Shown: positions 8,453-16,896, counted from the first letter of the stretch. The stretch: DNA of 64,000 bases from Candidatus Villigracilis affinis (GCA_016718275.1 JADKEA010000013.1:17335-81334), one strand, 5' to 3'. Notes: generated from the letters alone by a model not told the origin. Numbers and translations: made by a program.

Positions 8453-9245
8453 ATGTGTGAATTCTGTACGCAGCATGGGGAAGGGGAGAAGTGGTATTTG
8501 ACCATGGAGAATTACTCCAAGGATCTGTTGAACCAAAATCAGCGCCGCAAATACGCAGCGGACTTCCTGAATGGATTCGACAAACGGGTACCGAAGAGCA
8601 TTAAGCAGTTGGACAAGATCCGCAAGACGCCTTTGATGAAGCTCGCCAAGCCTGTTTTGACTCACATGCAAAAAGAGGATCATTACGGGCAGGTTGTACC
8701 GATGGAAGATGTGGAAAAGATATTTGGGATGGTGCAAGGCGCGGTACGGCTTCCCTGTGTTTGTCGGCGTGTGACCACGGGCAACATGAACGCTCGTTAT
8801 TGCTACGGCCTGACCATGGACAAGGAATTGATGGACTCGCTGGATGATTCCTTTAGTTTGGAGACTTTATCGAAGGAAGAAGCGCTTGGAGTCCATTCGC
8901 AAATTGGACAAAGAAGGACTCGTCCATTCTGTGTGGACATTCAAAACCCCGTTCATCGGCGGGCTGTGTAATTGTGACCAGGATTGCATGGCTTACCGTA
9001 TTACCCATGCCCGCAAAGATTACCCTGTGATGTTCCGCGCGGAATGGATCGCAAGTGTCTCTGCGGATGCGTGCAACGGCTGCCGCCTGTGCATGAGACA
9101 ATGTCAATATGGCGCGATACGATATTCATCGAATAACAAGAAAGTGGTGATCGACCCGACGGCTTGTTATGGCTGCGGTGTTTGCCGCGCGAGCTGCAGC
9201 AAGAATGCGATCGAACTGCATCCGCGGGAGATTGCTTTCAATTAA
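8453..9245 (+). pseudogene. 4Fe-4S ferredoxin-domain protein interrupted by a +1 frameshift
   Basis: The first frame starts at ATG 8453 (AGGAGG at 8441-8446) with MCEFCTQHGEG and continues through LPCVCRRVTTGNMNARYC. Near 8888-8889 the reading frame changes: from there a second frame gives SIRKLDKEGLVHSVWTF, CNCDQDC and two ferredoxin motifs, CNGCRLCMRQC and CYGCGVCRASC, ending at 9245. Deleting one G in TTGGA (8886-8890) joins both parts into one protein of about 263 residues. Left unrepaired, the first frame ends at 8971. The intact protein would carry two [4Fe-4S] clusters plus extra cysteine motifs for electron transfer. The conserved coding on both sides favours a recent mutation or a sequence error. 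The stop overlaps the stop of the convergent glycosyltransferase. Confidence 0.8.
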
Positions 9246-10462
9246 ACTTGCGCCACTGATTCGGCAGGAACGGAAACAGGCGGAACGACAGTCACATAGC
9301 GATTCTTCTTTTTATCGCGGATGGCTTGTTCGTATACATCCAGTAGTTTTCCCGTCAAATTCTCGATGTTGAAGGACTGGGCTTTTTTATAAGCCGCTTG
9401 CGCGAACTTTTGCATTCTCTCGGGGTTTGAGAGGAGTCTTTTGATCGCAGCTGCCAATGCCTCGGGGTTATTCTCTACGAGATAGCCCTGCTGACCGTGC
9501 TTGAGAATATCGCGCGTGCCACTGGCTTCAACTGCAACCACAGGCAGACCAGCCGCCATCGCTTCGAGTGTTGCAAGTCCCTGAGTTTCTGTGATGGATG
9601 CAAAGCCGAATAAATTCGCTGCTTTCATATAGGAGGGAGTCTCAGCGAATGAAAGCGAGCCGGTAAACGTTACACGCTTTTGGATGCCAAGTTCTTTTGC
9701 CAGCTCTTCCAGGCTTTTTCTATCGGTACCATCGCCGATCAGCACGAAGCGGAATTGGGGAATATCTTTTATGACCAGAGCCGCCGCATGTAATAAAGTC
9801 GGCCAATTCTTTTCCGGGGCGAGCCTGCCAATGGAGATCATCACAATATCTTTTTCCCAGCGTCGTTTTTTGCGTATCTTTTCTCCGCTGGCGGTGCGAT
9901 ACGCTTCCAGGTCTACACCTGTGGGGATTACCGTAAAGTTATTCTTCAGCCCGTAATTATTGACCAGTGTTTCGCGCATACTCTCTGATGGGATAATGAT
10001 GTGCTGGCAGCGGCGCATGAAATCCTGAAGCAAACGGTCCACAGTACTCTTTATAAAATTCTGGACGGTCTCCATGGGGAAAGGTACGTAGTGGGTATAC
10101 TCACGGTATTGCGTATGGAAGGTAAAGACCAATGGCAGGTTAAGCTCCTGTGCTTTTGTTGCGGCAGTATTCCCAAGCAGAAAGGGATGATGGGTGTGAA
10201 TAACATCCAGCTTGATGGCGGGGATCAAGCGATCAATAAAAGGAGAGATGGGAATCGCGGTTGGAATATCAATCCCGGTTGGCAGGTTTAGGCTTGGATA
10301 GCGAAAAATGAACGGGTCTTTATCCGTGTAATCCATTTGTTCCTGCGCAAAGATGAACACATTGTGGCCCCTGTGGGTAAGTTCATCCCGAAACGAACGC
10401 ACAGAGCGGACAACCCCGCTGATGACTGGTAAATACGTATTCGTAAAATTGGCGATATGCAC
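9242..10462 (-). CDS. GT4-family glycosyltransferase
   Basis: The 406-residue protein has the two-Rossmann GT-B layout: an N-terminal acceptor domain with a GVVRSVRSF loop and DVIHTHHPF, and a C-terminal GT4 donor domain with SIGRLAPEKNWPTLLHA, TGSLSFAETPSYMKAA and the ExxG-like TETQGLATLEAMAAGLPVV region. It is closest in pattern to glucosyl-diacylglycerol synthases and related lipid glycosyltransferases, transferring a hexose from a nucleotide sugar. Start is GTG 10462, with AAAAGGAG overlapping the stop of the upstream glycosidase gene 2 nt away, so the two form an operon. The acceptor is not certain. Confidence 0.88.
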   Translation of the reverse strand: MHIANFTNTYLPVISGVVRSVRSFRDELTHRGHNVFIFAQEQMDYTDKDPFIFRYPSLNLPTGIDIPTAIPISPFIDRLIPAIKLDVIHTHHPFLLGNTAATKAQELNLPLVFTFHTQYREYTHYVPFPMETVQNFIKSTVDRLLQDFMRRCQHIIIPSESMRETLVNNYGLKNNFTVIPTGVDLEAYRTASGEKIRKKRRWEKDIVMISIGRLAPEKNWPTLLHAAALVIKDIPQFRFVLIGDGTDRKSLEELAKELGIQKRVTFTGSLSFAETPSYMKAANLFGFASITETQGLATLEAMAAGLPVVAVEASGTRDILKHGQQGYLVENNPEALAAAIKRLLSNPERMQKFAQAAYKKAQSFNIENLTGKLLDVYEQAIRDKKKNRYVTVVPPVSVPAESVAQV

Positions 10463-10464
10463 GG

Positions 10465-11862
10465 TTACTCCTTTTCATCCTTGCTGACAGAGGAGACAAT
10501 ATCGGTTTTTGTTTTCATAAAATATTCAAGCACATAATAGGCATAGACCACCATGCCGGCATTCCATGAGAGCGGCGATTCAGACTTATACCAAAAACTG
10601 GATAAAGGTCTCCCGTTGGGGCCGTAGACTTCATGCACCTGCTGATCGTCCACAATGACTTCTGCAATGCGTGACAGGATCCCGTGTGATTCTTCGACTC
10701 GTCCGCTGCGCGCGAGTGCCACCACGTGCCAGGCACCGATCCAAAGCCAGGCAGCATCGGTGTGATAATTTGCCACGCCGCCCAAACGATTTTCCAGTGC
10801 GATCAGGTTGGGCGGGTAGGATGGATACGCAACCTTGGTCGGAACCGGGCTGGCCATCCCGTTGACAATGATCGCATCCATAATGAAATTTGCCTGTTCT
10901 GTGGATGCCAATCCCCAGGCGACTGCCAACAGATTTCCACTGCTGGTGAGTTGATCGAGCGAGTCACTGGCGGCGTAATAGCCAAGGGCAGGGCGCCAAA
11001 GATGTGCCTGAATTGCCTGTGCAACCTGATCTGCTTTTTTTGAGTAAAAAGATATTTGATCATTCAGCCCAAAATGCTTGGCGGCTTCGGCCATTTCCTG
11101 CAGGGCTTTCCAGTAGGTTACATTCGTATAAAGCACGCGTCCATTGCGGGCGATGCTATCGGCCCAATCGGCGAAGGCTGCCTGGGAGAGCAGGCCGTCT
11201 GTGCCCTCCAGGACTGATCTCTCTGCCCATGAAATGGCGTTGACGAGTGACTCCCAGTGCGTTTTGAGGAATTCGTGATCTTCTGCCTGAAAGCTGTAGT
11301 GAATGGCCGCGATGACCATCAGGCATTGACCATCCAATGAGATCGTGCCGTGTCCGCTGATGTATTTCGGACGCATGGGAATTTCAGTGGGCTGTTCCCT
11401 GCCAAGCAGGGAATGCATAAAGCGTGTGACCATGCCCATGGAATGTAATTTGACGGGGAATTGCCCTTCGGGAGTCTGGTGATCGAGAAAGGCTTCCAAG
11501 GTGTCTTTTACCACCTTGAATTCCTTCAAAGCCAGCAGGCCAAAGGATGCAAAACTGAAATCACGCGCCCAACTTTCACGGAAGTTGCGATAGCCAGCAT
11601 GCAGGATCTCTCTTGTTTTGCGATTCCCGAAGCGGCGCACTTCAATAGCCGAGCGCAGGTTGTCGGCTGCGATGAACAAGGCTTGGGCTTCGATCGTATC
11701 AAAATCCTCCGCTTTGGACAGCACCGCACGCGACATCAGCCTTGGCTGTTTGATGATGGCATGGATGTATTGATAGGCGATCAGGGATGCGATCCCGGCG
11801 GCGGCCCCGGTAATCAAGCCTTTGATGAAGCTGGGCTGGTCAACACGTTTTTGAGAAGTCAT
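10465..11862 (-). CDS. Membrane-anchored six-hairpin glycosidase, glycogen-debranching-like
   Basis: The 465-residue protein begins MTSQKRVDQPSF followed by one membrane helix (GLITGAAAGIASLIAYQYI), then an alpha/alpha-toroid domain with NFRESWARDFSFASFGLLAL, SWAERSV, ADWADS and ANYHTDAAWLWIG. Acidic residues in these repeats are typical of amylo-alpha-1,6-glucosidase/GH-type six-hairpin enzymes. It probably hydrolyses an alpha-glucoside or related sugar while anchored at the membrane. It is the first gene of a two-gene operon with the GT4 enzyme, suggesting joint work on a glycolipid or glycan. Start ATG 11862 lies 6 nt after a TATAAT, so translation is probably leaderless; a start 12 codons upstream would overlap that promoter. 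Confidence 0.75.
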   Translation of the reverse strand: MTSQKRVDQPSFIKGLITGAAAGIASLIAYQYIHAIIKQPRLMSRAVLSKAEDFDTIEAQALFIAADNLRSAIEVRRFGNRKTREILHAGYRNFRESWARDFSFASFGLLALKEFKVVKDTLEAFLDHQTPEGQFPVKLHSMGMVTRFMHSLLGREQPTEIPMRPKYISGHGTISLDGQCLMVIAAIHYSFQAEDHEFLKTHWESLVNAISWAERSVLEGTDGLLSQAAFADWADSIARNGRVLYTNVTYWKALQEMAEAAKHFGLNDQISFYSKKADQVAQAIQAHLWRPALGYYAASDSLDQLTSSGNLLAVAWGLASTEQANFIMDAIIVNGMASPVPTKVAYPSYPPNLIALENRLGGVANYHTDAAWLWIGAWHVVALARSGRVEESHGILSRIAEVIVDDQQVHEVYGPNGRPLSSFWYKSESPLSWNAGMVVYAYYVLEYFMKTKTDIVSSVSKDEKE

Positions 11863-11868
11863 AAATTC

Positions 11869-11874
11869 ATTATA
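11869..11874 (-). promoter_or_regulatory. -10 box for a leaderless transcript of the glycosidase-GT operon
   Basis: TATAAT on the minus strand ends 6 nt before ATG 11862. No good -35 match is present at 16-18 nt, so support is limited to the -10 and its position. Confidence 0.45.
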
Positions 11875-12047
11875 GACCCTGAAGATGAGTAAACCCATTT
11901 ATTTTATTTTTTCAACTCTTCCCTCCGAGGCAATCTCCTGTTATCATTTTATTGGCAAATGGGTTGCAGGTTTCTTTGCCCATAGTGAAAGACCCATCAT
12001 TTTTGTTCAAGGGCCGACCCACATTGGTTCTTGGAAAGGAGATAATT

Positions 12048-12125
12048 ATGGCAAACAAGGAACAAGGCAAGAATAAGGAAAAGAAAAAGAAGAAGAAAGA
12101 GAAGCCAGCGCCGCCGAAGAAGTAA
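12048..12125 (+). CDS. Small lysine-rich protein (25 aa)
   Basis: A 25-codon ORF with a textbook Shine-Dalgarno (AAAGGAGATAATT before the ATG) encodes MANKEQGKNKEK, then a run of six lysines in eight residues, then KPAPPKK. More than half the residues are lysine, which suggests nucleic-acid or ribosome binding, or a highly basic, disordered peptide. An intrinsic terminator follows at 12162-12191, so this is a complete transcription unit by itself. I recall similar short Lys-rich hypothetical proteins in other bacteria but no function. Confidence 0.65.
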   Translation: MANKEQGKNKEKKKKKKEKPAPPKK

Positions 12126-12161
12126 TTTCTTTCGCCCGCTCGAACTCGAAAGTAAACTATT

Positions 12162-12191
12162 GCATCCCCCGGCAGAAACTGCGGGGGATGC
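12162..12191 (+). terminator. Hairpin after the lysine-rich small gene
   Basis: GCATCCCCCG (12162-12171) pairs with CGGGGGATGC (12182-12191), followed by GTCATTT. The U tract is short, so termination may be partial. The hairpin also lies 18 nt past the stop of the convergent hydrolase gene. Confidence 0.6.
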
Positions 12192-12209
12192 GTCATTTAA
12201 CTCATCATG

Positions 12210-13805
12210 CTAGTAAACGCGTTTGAGACGGGCCAATAAAGCCAGGGGCAAGGCGATGGCCACCGGGCTGGGGCAGGGGATGGTTGGATTGTTTGCGGCT
12301 GGAGCAGAAGCGGATTCAGATTCTGCAGTCGGCTGGGGTTCGGGGGAAGCGGCTGACTGTGTGATGAGTTGAATATCGTCCACCCAGATCGTGCCGCTGT
12401 TGCTGGTTGAATCGAGGCCGCCGAAGCCGATGGCGATCTCTTGAATTTGGTCGGGCTTGTTGAAGACTGCGCCTGCATCGGCTTCCCAATCGGCACGGTG
12501 AAATTCACTCCACGGAATTTGGACATCGGCCCAGCCGTTCACGGCGTCAACGGGCACGGTAGCGGAATCGAGATAGGTTTCGCGGGATTCATTTTGACCG
12601 GTGTAGATATCCACATCGTAGGGAATGCCTGCTTCTACGGCACGGATGCGGAAGGACAGGCCTTGTCCACTGCTCCAGTTTTGGGTGGTGTCAAAGGAGA
12701 GCACACAGGTGGCCCATGCCCCGGGCGTGACGTCGAACTCGATCTGCAGGGAATTTTCCACGGGGGCGCAGGTGATCCTGGTGGGCGAGGCGTCGTCCCA
12801 GTAGGCGTTGAGGGTTGGCGTGAGAGTCTCGAAATCGGCGATCAAGGTGGAGGGGGAAGGTTGAGCAGGAGACTCTTGCGGCATCGATTCTGTTTGAGGT
12901 GTTGTAACAGGCTCAGGCGCGGATTGATTCGGGGCGTCCGCCTTCCAGCGATGATAGAAATAATTCAGCATCGGCACGAATTCATCGGTGGCTTTCTGGC
13001 TGCCTGCGGCAGAGGGGTGGTCGTCACCTGAGGGATAGTGCAGGGTGTTGCTCGCGCCGATGAGGTGCTCGACCCCGACCTCCGTAACGCGGTGATGTGC
13101 ATCGGCGCTGGTGAGGAGGTTGTAAAAATCGAAGACCGCCACATTGTGCTGGGTGTAATTGTTTTCGGCGAGCCAATCATTGACGAGCCATTCGTTGAAG
13201 GCGCGCGCATTTTCGGCGTGGGTGGGGTCGCTAAGTGGGGGAGCGGTGATGACGATGAAAAGTTTATCGGGGCGCGAGGCGAAGAACGGCAGGATGCGGT
13301 TATAGACATACTTTGCGCCGCTCACCGAGAGTTCTTCGTAGGTGCCAGGCGGGTCATTGGGGCTGCCTTCAAGCGCGGAATTTGGGAAGCAGGATTTGAA
13401 CAGGATGATCTCGTTCTCGCCGCCGGGGTCGGCGAGGGTACGCGTGTATGCGGCGTGCTGTTCGCTTTCGTTGAAAAGCGCCTGCATATAGACGGGGGTA
13501 TTTTCACTGGCGAACCACTCGACCCAATTGGGAATGTCGGTGCGATCACCAACCGCTTCTGGTCCCCACCCGTAGTTTGTATCGCTGACGAAATAATTAT
13601 TCTCCCCGAGAGTCTGACCGAGATCTCCGTAACCATCGGCCAGCCAGTTCTCGCCCGTGGAATGATGGATGAAAACCAGTTTGACGACCTGCTGCGGCGG
13701 TGACGTATCCACAGCCTGTCGATAGGGCGCTGAGGCGCTGAGAAGCATTGTGACGAGAATCCACGCAGCCATGCCCCCGTGGAAGTGAATCGAATTTGTT
13801 TTCAT
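12210..13805 (-). CDS. Exported SGNH-like hydrolase with C-terminal carbohydrate-binding-like domain and sorting-like tail
   Basis: The 531-residue protein begins with a signal peptide (AAWILVTMLLSASA). Residues ~40-300 look like an SGNH-type hydrolase: LVFIHHSTGENWL early, and SGDDHPSAAGSQKATDEF near the end, similar to the catalytic Asp-His block. A Pro/Thr/Gln-rich linker leads to a beta-sandwich of residues ~325-485 with ADFETL..., YLDSATVPVDAVNGWADVQ and WVDDIQL, typical of CIA30/CBM11-like domains. The last 25 residues are PTIPCPSPVAIALPLALLA then RLKR: a Cys, a short hydrophobic stretch and basic residues, like C-terminal sorting tails. Start ATG 13805 has GGAGGG upstream. It probably acts on polysaccharide esters at the surface; the substrate is unknown. 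Confidence 0.7.
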   Translation of the reverse strand: MKTNSIHFHGGMAAWILVTMLLSASAPYRQAVDTSPPQQVVKLVFIHHSTGENWLADGYGDLGQTLGENNYFVSDTNYGWGPEAVGDRTDIPNWVEWFASENTPVYMQALFNESEQHAAYTRTLADPGGENEIILFKSCFPNSALEGSPNDPPGTYEELSVSGAKYVYNRILPFFASRPDKLFIVITAPPLSDPTHAENARAFNEWLVNDWLAENNYTQHNVAVFDFYNLLTSADAHHRVTEVGVEHLIGASNTLHYPSGDDHPSAAGSQKATDEFVPMLNYFYHRWKADAPNQSAPEPVTTPQTESMPQESPAQPSPSTLIADFETLTPTLNAYWDDASPTRITCAPVENSLQIEFDVTPGAWATCVLSFDTTQNWSSGQGLSFRIRAVEAGIPYDVDIYTGQNESRETYLDSATVPVDAVNGWADVQIPWSEFHRADWEADAGAVFNKPDQIQEIAIGFGGLDSTSNSGTIWVDDIQLITQSAASPEPQPTAESESASAPAANNPTIPCPSPVAIALPLALLARLKRVY

Positions 13806-14127
13806 ACGGCCCTCCCGTATCCATTTTTATTATAGCCACGCGGGCGGGAAAGGCAAGCGGGGGCACAAAATTTAATGCAAAGAAAAAAGCCTTTCATTCG
13901 TTGAAAGAAGAACCTGTCCCACCTGTGCCTGCCGCGTATGCGGGTCATTTCTCAGCGGTGCAGAGTGAAGTGCAAAGGATGAATGATAAATGATGAAGGA
14001 TGAAATAATAAGAGACCCTAAAGGTTTCCTTCATCAACCCGCGTCTTGTCTAGCAAGACCCTCCCGCATAACGGGACGAATGTCAGCAGGGAAAACCTTT
14101 AGGGTCTGAATAATATGAGGAGATAAA
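13806..14127. other. 322-nt intergenic region
   Basis: This region lies between the divergent hydrolase and zinc-ribbon genes. From 13860 to 14010 I see no coding potential or signal. From 14013 to 14107 it holds a structured inverted-repeat element, described separately. The zinc-ribbon Shine-Dalgarno (GAGGAGATAAA) is at its right end. Confidence 0.6.
14013..14107. repeat. 95-bp inverted-repeat element that folds as a three-way junction
   Basis: The outer arms AGACCCTAAAGGTTT (14013-14027) and AAACCTTTAGGGTCT (14093-14107) are perfect 15-bp inverted repeats. Inside are two further hairpins: GTCTTG/CAAGAC (14043-14048 with 14054-14059) and TCCCG/CGGGA (14062-14066 with 14072-14076). The whole element could fold as a three-way junction in RNA, or extrude as DNA. 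No ORF is inside. It looks like a miniature dispersed element. Confidence 0.7.
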
Positions 14128-14644
14128 ATGAGCGAGAAGATCAAGATCACTTGTCCGCGCTGCAAACATAAGTGGGAAAAATCTCTGCCTGAACTGGAGG
14201 AGATAAAAACCATTTATCGCGGCGATGAAAAAGAAAAAACGAAAAGAAAAGTCGTAGAGTATCGTGCAGTTTGTCCCGTTGAAAAAAAATCTGGAAGAAG
14301 CCGCGCGGCTGTTGATCGGTCTGGTCACTGGCTTGCTGGGCGCGCTGTTCGGCGTGTTGACTGTCTCTGCCGAGACATTGCCCGCGTATCTTTCATTGCC
14401 CGCTGTCAAATGGTGCGGCATTCTGGCGGTGGTGCTGTGGCTGTTGTCATTGCTGTGCGCGCTGGTCGTGGTCACGCCGCGCAGGTGGCAGTCCGATGCG
14501 GGCAAGCCTGAAACGCAAAGTGAGGTGTTCAAAGCCATGCTGAGGCACAAGTCAAGGTGGCTGAGGGATTCGGTCACATTGTTTGCGGGAGGAGTCATTG
14601 CGCTGGGGATCGTGCTGGTGATTGCGCTGGCTAGTGTAAAGTAA
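14128..14644 (+). pseudogene. Zinc-ribbon/membrane protein split by a frameshift at an A8 tract
   Basis: Frame one starts at ATG 14128 (GAGGAGATAAA upstream) with KIKITCPRCKHKWEKSL, a zinc-ribbon half, followed by a charged stretch and VVEYRAVCPV. At the run of eight A (14282-14289) meaningful coding moves to the +1 frame: KNLEEAARLLIG then three hydrophobic segments and a basic C-terminus ending at 14644. Removing one A would fuse both into about 171 residues. After the A tract, frame one reads to 14511 as arginine-rich sequence without protein character. Alternatives are two separate proteins (the second starting at ATG 14264) or slippage at A8. The second CxxC of the ribbon is incomplete (only CPV). 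Confidence 0.55.
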
Positions 14645-14974
14645 TGTGAATAATGGTTAGTGCAGGTCGGTGCGGGCTAAAGCCCTGCCTCAGTTCAAAA
14701 AAGTCCTTCGGACTGGGTTTCCAGCCCAGAAAGTAGGTGGGGCAGGGGAGGTACGGGGGAAATGCTGATTGCTTCGCGTGAAGGCTGAATTTACGTGCGG
14801 AGTCTCCTGCTGTTGGGATTTTGTCCGCTTTGCGTGGATGTGTCCGCGAAATGAGTGGTAGGGGAGCGGGGCGGAGGTAATTTGTCCGCTATTCTTGTTT
14901 TTTTCTCTTATGGTTTCGATAAGTATTATTACCGAAAGCATTGACAGGAGGCAATAAATTCATATAATATAGGC
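14645..14974. other. 330-nt intergenic region with hairpin repeats and the recombinase promoter
   Basis: The left part (14671-14729) contains three consecutive small palindromes: GCGGGCTAAAGCCCTGC, AGTCCTTCGGACT and GGGTTTCCAGCCC, which together look like a dispersed repeat unit. The middle (14730-14930) shows no gene or clear signal. The right end contains the promoter described next. Confidence 0.55.
14941..14968 (+). promoter_or_regulatory. Consensus sigma-70 promoter giving a leaderless recombinase mRNA
   Basis: TTGACA (14941-14946), a 16-nt spacer and TATAAT (14963-14968) match both consensus hexamers exactly. The ATG of the recombinase begins 7 nt after the -10, where transcription should start, so the mRNA would have no 5' leader. 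Confidence 0.8.
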
Positions 14975-15994
14975 ATGACTGACACATCTGAGGCAGAATT
15001 CCCAAGCATTTCCCACGTGATTAGCGCATATTTACACATGGTTGAAGGTGCCCGCAGCAAATCTACAAAGCTTGCGTATAAGAAGGCGTTGAAAATTTTC
15101 GCTGAATTTCTACAGGAAAATTTGATCGCGCCAGACACCACCCCCATCAAAGTTTTGTCAGAAAACCTCTTTGCAAAGTTTCTGGAATACTTGCACGGTT
15201 ATGCCCCAAAAACAGAGCAATTATATCTACAAGCGGTCAAAGGGTTTTACTTGTACGTTGATTCAGAGAAGCTTATACAGCTCAGCCAGTCACGCCTGAC
15301 CGTGCTTATACGACAACGCTCACGGCGTCCAGGAAGACGCTTGCCACAATCTGAAGATCGTTATTTTGAACTATTGCTGGAAAAGATTCAGGATGTTCAG
15401 AACTTAATGATTTCAAGCGCAGATGATGAAAATGAAGCCGCCAATGCTAAACTACGCGCATATCGCGACCGAGCATTTATGATTACCCTGGCAGATACTG
15501 GTTTTCGCGTTCACGAAGCTTGTAATCTCCGTCGAGGCGATATAGATTGGAATGAAGGCCGTGCCATCATCATTGGTAAAGGCGATAAAGAAGCCGTTGT
15601 GCGATTTACTGCAAGATCAATGCGAGCCATGAAAGATTATCTTTCACAACGCGCTGAGCTGGATGGAAATTCCGGTAGACCATTAAGTTCCCTTCCCATT
15701 TTTGCAAGGCATGATAAAGGCGCTGGCAAACGAGTTGTGTCTATTACGACCACAACCGGGCGCAATATCGTCAAAGAGCGTGTGGAGCAATTTCTAGGAA
15801 AGGAATTAGTTGGAAAAATTACACCCCATTCCTTTCGTCATTATTTTGTAACTGCCACCCTGCGAGGCACTGGCAATCTGGCAATCGCCAAGAAACTGGC
15901 AAGACACGAAAATATTGCGATGACTGAAAGGTACACTCACTTAACCGATGAAGAACTTGACAAAGCATATCATGATGTCTTTGAGAGAGACTAA
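14975..15994 (+). CDS. Tyrosine recombinase/integrase (XerC/D-like)
   Basis: The 339-residue protein has an N-terminal SAM-like core-binding domain (residues ~10-105) and a C-terminal catalytic domain. All active-site residues are visible: Arg in DTGFRVHEACNL, Lys in GKGDKEAVV, HSFRH (HxxR), the second His in KLARHENI, and Tyr in MTERYTHL. It should cut and rejoin DNA as XerC/D or phage integrases do. A central insertion around DDENEAANAKLRAY is longer than in standard XerD. It stands alone; no neighbouring excisionase, att site or prophage gene was found, so it may be a host resolvase or a remnant of a mobile element. Confidence 0.9.
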   Translation: MTDTSEAEFPSISHVISAYLHMVEGARSKSTKLAYKKALKIFAEFLQENLIAPDTTPIKVLSENLFAKFLEYLHGYAPKTEQLYLQAVKGFYLYVDSEKLIQLSQSRLTVLIRQRSRRPGRRLPQSEDRYFELLLEKIQDVQNLMISSADDENEAANAKLRAYRDRAFMITLADTGFRVHEACNLRRGDIDWNEGRAIIIGKGDKEAVVRFTARSMRAMKDYLSQRAELDGNSGRPLSSLPIFARHDKGAGKRVVSITTTTGRNIVKERVEQFLGKELVGKITPHSFRHYFVTATLRGTGNLAIAKKLARHENIAMTERYTHLTDEELDKAYHDVFERD

Positions 15995-16059
15995 AAATGA
16001 AGTTCAACTTCAGTATGAGATCAAGCCTGTGACGAAATTTTCAACAAGAAGCTATAAAA

Positions 16060-16884
16060 CTAACTATCTATCTTTTCGCTTCTTTCCTTAACGTAAGCCT
16101 GATACGCCTTCGAAAGCATTTTCGTCCATTCCCCCACTCTCCCCTGCCCTACTGGCTCTCCGTCAATGGAAACGATCGGCACCACACCGCGTGAACTGGA
16201 TGTAAGAAAGGCCTCGTTGAATTTTTCGTCCACGTGCGGGGAGCGATATTCGATGGACATCCCCTCCCCTCTTGCGAGTCGCAGCACGGCGCGGCGTGTG
16301 ACCCCGAGCAGGATTCCGCGCTGGGCGGTGATCAGCGTATCCTTTTTGACGGCGTAAAAATTTGACGTCATTCCCTCCAATATCTTCCCCTCTTTGGTTA
16401 GCAAGACCTCGAATACATCTCCGCCCACCAGCCTGCGCTGGTGATTGCTCGATGAAATAAAGCCCGTGTCCTTCACCCGTGGGGCAATGCGTGCCAACGC
16501 AGCCGTGACCACCTGCACACCCTCTTCAAAAACCTTCCTCGGAAGCGCATCAAACTGCTGAATAACGATATACATGGATGCATCGTTCTTCGCCAGAATC
16601 AAGCGTATACGCGCCTCCTTTGGCAGGAATGTTTTGGCTAGCTCGGCAACCCTGTGACGTAAAGTCATCTCGTCCACTGCGGGATGAAAGCTGAGTTCCT
16701 TTGCGGGGATATACAGTCTTTGCAGATGCTTGTGCATACCCAGAACTCTTGTCCCTGCGTTGAGGGTGGAGAAGGTGGTGTAGAAACCCTGCGGTAATTC
16801 GCGGGTGATCTCATCCAGAGTCCGCGCGTGGGTTTGGATGGGACGCATCCCTTTTTTCGTGATCTGAAATGCGGAGATGGTCAT
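16060..16884 (-). CDS. Class IV aminotransferase (branched-chain/D-amino-acid type or ADC lyase)
   Basis: The 274-residue PLP enzyme shows the fold-type IV pattern: LGMHKHLQRLY near residue 50, a Lys in APRVKDTGFISSSNHQRR as the likely PLP Schiff-base residue, the EGMTSNFYAV motif (the family's E-x-x-x-S-N) and GILLGVTRRAVLRLA. It could be a branched-chain or D-amino acid aminotransferase, or an aminodeoxychorismate lyase; sequence alone does not separate these. The minus-strand -10 box TAAAAT ends 6 nt before the ATG. It is divergent from the next gene, with only about 70 nt between the two starts. Confidence 0.85.
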   Translation of the reverse strand: MTISAFQITKKGMRPIQTHARTLDEITRELPQGFYTTFSTLNAGTRVLGMHKHLQRLYIPAKELSFHPAVDEMTLRHRVAELAKTFLPKEARIRLILAKNDASMYIVIQQFDALPRKVFEEGVQVVTAALARIAPRVKDTGFISSSNHQRRLVGGDVFEVLLTKEGKILEGMTSNFYAVKKDTLITAQRGILLGVTRRAVLRLARGEGMSIEYRSPHVDEKFNEAFLTSSSRGVVPIVSIDGEPVGQGRVGEWTKMLSKAYQAYVKERSEKIDS

Positions 16885-16890
16885 AATTTG

Positions 16891-16896
16891 ATTTTA
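16891..16896 (-). promoter_or_regulatory. -10 box for the aminotransferase (leaderless)
   Basis: TAAAAT on the minus strand lies 6 nt before ATG 16884. No convincing -35 is seen. Confidence 0.4.

Noticed and set aside
13038..13703. Open frame of 221 codons on the plus strand
   Set aside because: Antisense to the SGNH-like hydrolase; no ribosome site and no family similarity.
14290..14511. C-terminal part of the first zinc-ribbon reading frame
   Set aside because: After the A8 tract this frame encodes an Arg/Ala-rich sequence without protein character, while the +1 frame encodes clear TM helices.
14975..15994. Prophage or integron around the tyrosine recombinase
   Set aside because: No phage genes, attC sites or cassette array next to it; neighbours are ordinary metabolic genes.
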